DNA of 64,000 bases from Lachnospiraceae bacterium. Lineage in GTDB: Bacteria; Bacillota; Clostridia; Lachnospirales; Lachnospiraceae. The notes beneath the pieces were generated by a model. It did not search any database, was not told where the DNA came from, and saw only the letters and a list, made by a program, of their open reading frames with translations. Numbering within the stretch: the first letter of the stretch is position 1; each line of letters starts with the position of its first letter. Shown piece by piece: positions 62,737-64,000 of the stretch. The translations under genes and the position numbers were made by a program. The DNA lies in the NCBI GenBank assembly GCA_017936785.1, contig JAGBEV010000015.1, positions 62,001-126,000 of the forward strand, given 5' to 3'.

Positions 62737-63255
62737 TTATTGATCCTTTCGGATATTGAATTTTAAAAACTCCAGCTCTTCTTCTTTTACACAGAAAAGA
62801 ATCACAATAAAAAACAATACTGTCCCAATGGTAACTAAAATATCTGCCAGATTGAAAATCGGAAAATCAATAAGGCTGAAATAAATAAAATCCACCACAT
62901 AATCCAGACGCACCCTGTCGATCATATTACCGATTCCTCCGGCACAGATCAGACACAGAAATATCTGCCAGATAATAAACTTTTTCTTTTCCGGCAATTT
63001 AAATAAAACATAAAATACGATAAACAGCATGACTATGGTCATAAAGACAAACAGCGTCTTTTTATTTTGCAGCATGCCAAAAGCAGCGCCTTTATTTTCC
63101 AGATATTGCAGTTCCAGAACTCCGTCTATAAGAGGAAAGGAAGCCTGTCCCTTTAATCCGGTGACTGCAAGATATTTTGTGAATTGATCTAAGATTACCA
63201 AAAATATAATTGCAAGAATGTCAATAAGCATTCTGAACACTTTATTTTTTTTCAT
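62737..63255 (-). CDS. lspA: Lipoprotein signal peptidase
   Basis: 172 residues from ATG 63255 (GGAG upstream). Four membrane helices; conserved DQFTK, ENKGAAFG, and the two catalytic Asp motifs GGIGNMIDRV and FNLADI. Cleaves lipoprotein signal peptides. Starts an operon with the RluD-type gene. Confidence 0.97.
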   Translation of the reverse strand: MKKNKVFRMLIDILAIIFLVILDQFTKYLAVTGLKGQASFPLIDGVLELQYLENKGAAFGMLQNKKTLFVFMTIVMLFIVFYVLFKLPEKKKFIIWQIFLCLICAGGIGNMIDRVRLDYVVDFIYFSLIDFPIFNLADILVTIGTVLFFIVILFCVKEEELEFLKFNIRKDQ

Positions 63256-63321
63256 ATATAGGGCTCCATTCCGCCGCCTTATTGGGACGGCACAAATAGT
63301 ATTCATATTACAGCCGGGACA

Positions 63322-64000
63322 TTATGCTTTCATATCCTCTTCCGTAAAATGTATTTCCTTTATGGCAGCTAACATTTCATCGTCTGTAACTGTTTTATCC
63401 ATAAAAGCTTTTCCAACTTTCTTTAACAATATGAATTTAATGCCGTCCTGTTCCATTTTTTTATCGGAATGGGTCAGTTTAACGATTTCTTCCGGCTCAA
63501 TTTCATCAATGGTAATAGGCAGATTGAAAGGAACAAACATATCCCTGATCTCATAGTATTCATCATCAGAAAGCAATTGTCTTTTCCATGAAATATAAGC
63601 GGCACATACTGTTCCCAGAGCAACGCACTCTCCATGCAGCAACTGGAAATTCTTATACTTCTCAATGGCATGTCCCAGAGTATGTCCCAGGTTCAGCAAT
63701 GCCCTGTCTCCTTTTTCGTAAGGGTCTTTTTCCACAATGTTCTTTTTGATGGTACAGGTATTTAATACCATCTCTTCCACTACTTCCGGTTCTCTGTCAC
63801 ATATTTCATACAAATTGGTGATCAGCCACTCATAAAAGGAAGCATCCTTTAACAGCGCAGATTTCAGCACCTCTGCCATTCCTGCAAAATACTGGCGTCC
63901 GTCCAGGTCTTTCAATGTTGACAGATTCATATAAACAAGCCGGGGCATATGGAATGCGCCCACCATATTTTTGTACTGGGAAAAATCCACCCCTGTTTTT
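63322..64000 (-). CDS. aroB: 3-dehydroquinate synthase, C-terminal part
   Basis: Frame stays open to the window edge, so the gene is cut; the GTG at 63990 is internal. Visible are the AEVLKSALLKD helix, metal-binding GHTLGHAIE, HGECVALG and a C-terminal helical domain. Second step of the shikimate pathway. Confidence 0.95.
   Translation of the reverse strand, partial: KTGVDFSQYKNMVGAFHMPRLVYMNLSTLKDLDGRQYFAGMAEVLKSALLKDASFYEWLITNLYEICDREPEVVEEMVLNTCTIKKNIVEKDPYEKGDRALLNLGHTLGHAIEKYKNFQLLHGECVALGTVCAAYISWKRQLLSDDEYYEIRDMFVPFNLPITIDEIEPEEIVKLTHSDKKMEQDGIKFILLKKVGKAFMDKTVTDDEMLAAIKEIHFTEEDMKA

Noticed and set aside
1..64000. tRNA or rRNA genes
   Set aside because: No intergenic segment showed a tRNA T-arm signature or rRNA sequence on reading; a tRNA scan was not possible.

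Overview
The window looks like a chromosome segment of a low-to-moderate GC anaerobic Firmicute, most likely a Lachnospiraceae-type Clostridia. Reasons: strong AGGAGG ribosome sites, sporulation genes (GerW, YlbJ, DUF2953), the Firmicutes L21-Prp-L27 operon with a cleavable L27 extension, a lexA/yneA-type SOS pair, short HisG with HisZ, and several radical-SAM families typical of Clostridia. The genus is not identified.

Layout. 1-44.2 kb is ordinary core genome, nearly all on the + strand: a truncated U32 peptidase; SEDS protein and class B PBP (wall synthesis); a CheX/CheY-like pair; GerW sporulation genes; rpmB; Asp23/FakA/RecG; a type II topoisomerase pair; rsmD-coaD-ylbJ; pseudouridine synthases, YgiQ and RecU; a partial histidine operon (hisZ, hisG, hisB and a three-domain hisIE); radical SAM/RNase G; rplU-prp-rpmA-obg; yhbY-nadD-yqeK-rsfS; divergent lexA/yneA with LexA boxes; a XerS-like tyrosine recombinase; a frameshifted TtcA-like gene; an AI-2E family exporter; dtd. 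From 58.0 kb to the end the host genes are all on the - strand: cytidylate kinase-like protein, a 33-residue membrane peptide, CstA, a hypothetical, an RluD-type synthase, lspA and aroB (cut by the window edge).

The accessory region is 44.3-57.95 kb. It holds two different filamentous phages (inoviruses) in opposite orientations, integrated on either side of a shared 38-bp dif-like site (52416-52453). Phage 1 (about 44311-52435, + strand) has a Rep_trans-type initiator, ssDNA-binding protein, coat, adsorption protein and Zot/pI ATPase. Phage 2 (about 52436-57949, - strand) has an HUH initiator and its own morphogenesis set. Neither encodes a recombinase. The left arm of the central site recurs at 44291-44315 and the right arm at 57950-57967. 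The simplest reading is that both phages used the host XerS-like recombinase at 40373-41443 and left an intact dif between them. The flip of host gene strand at this point fits a replication terminus.

Most interesting: phage 1's junction lies in a 142-nt imperfect palindrome that could fold as single-stranded DNA into a recombinase site, as known for CTXphi. A strong promoter at phage 1's right end would drive its own first operon only in the circular form. A cassette-like region behind its rep gene carries duplicated small membrane genes and a repeated hairpin. Separately, a candidate structured RNA lies at 29576-29746, and the TtcA-like gene has an apparent 1-nt frameshift. All family names come from reading motifs; no database search was run.
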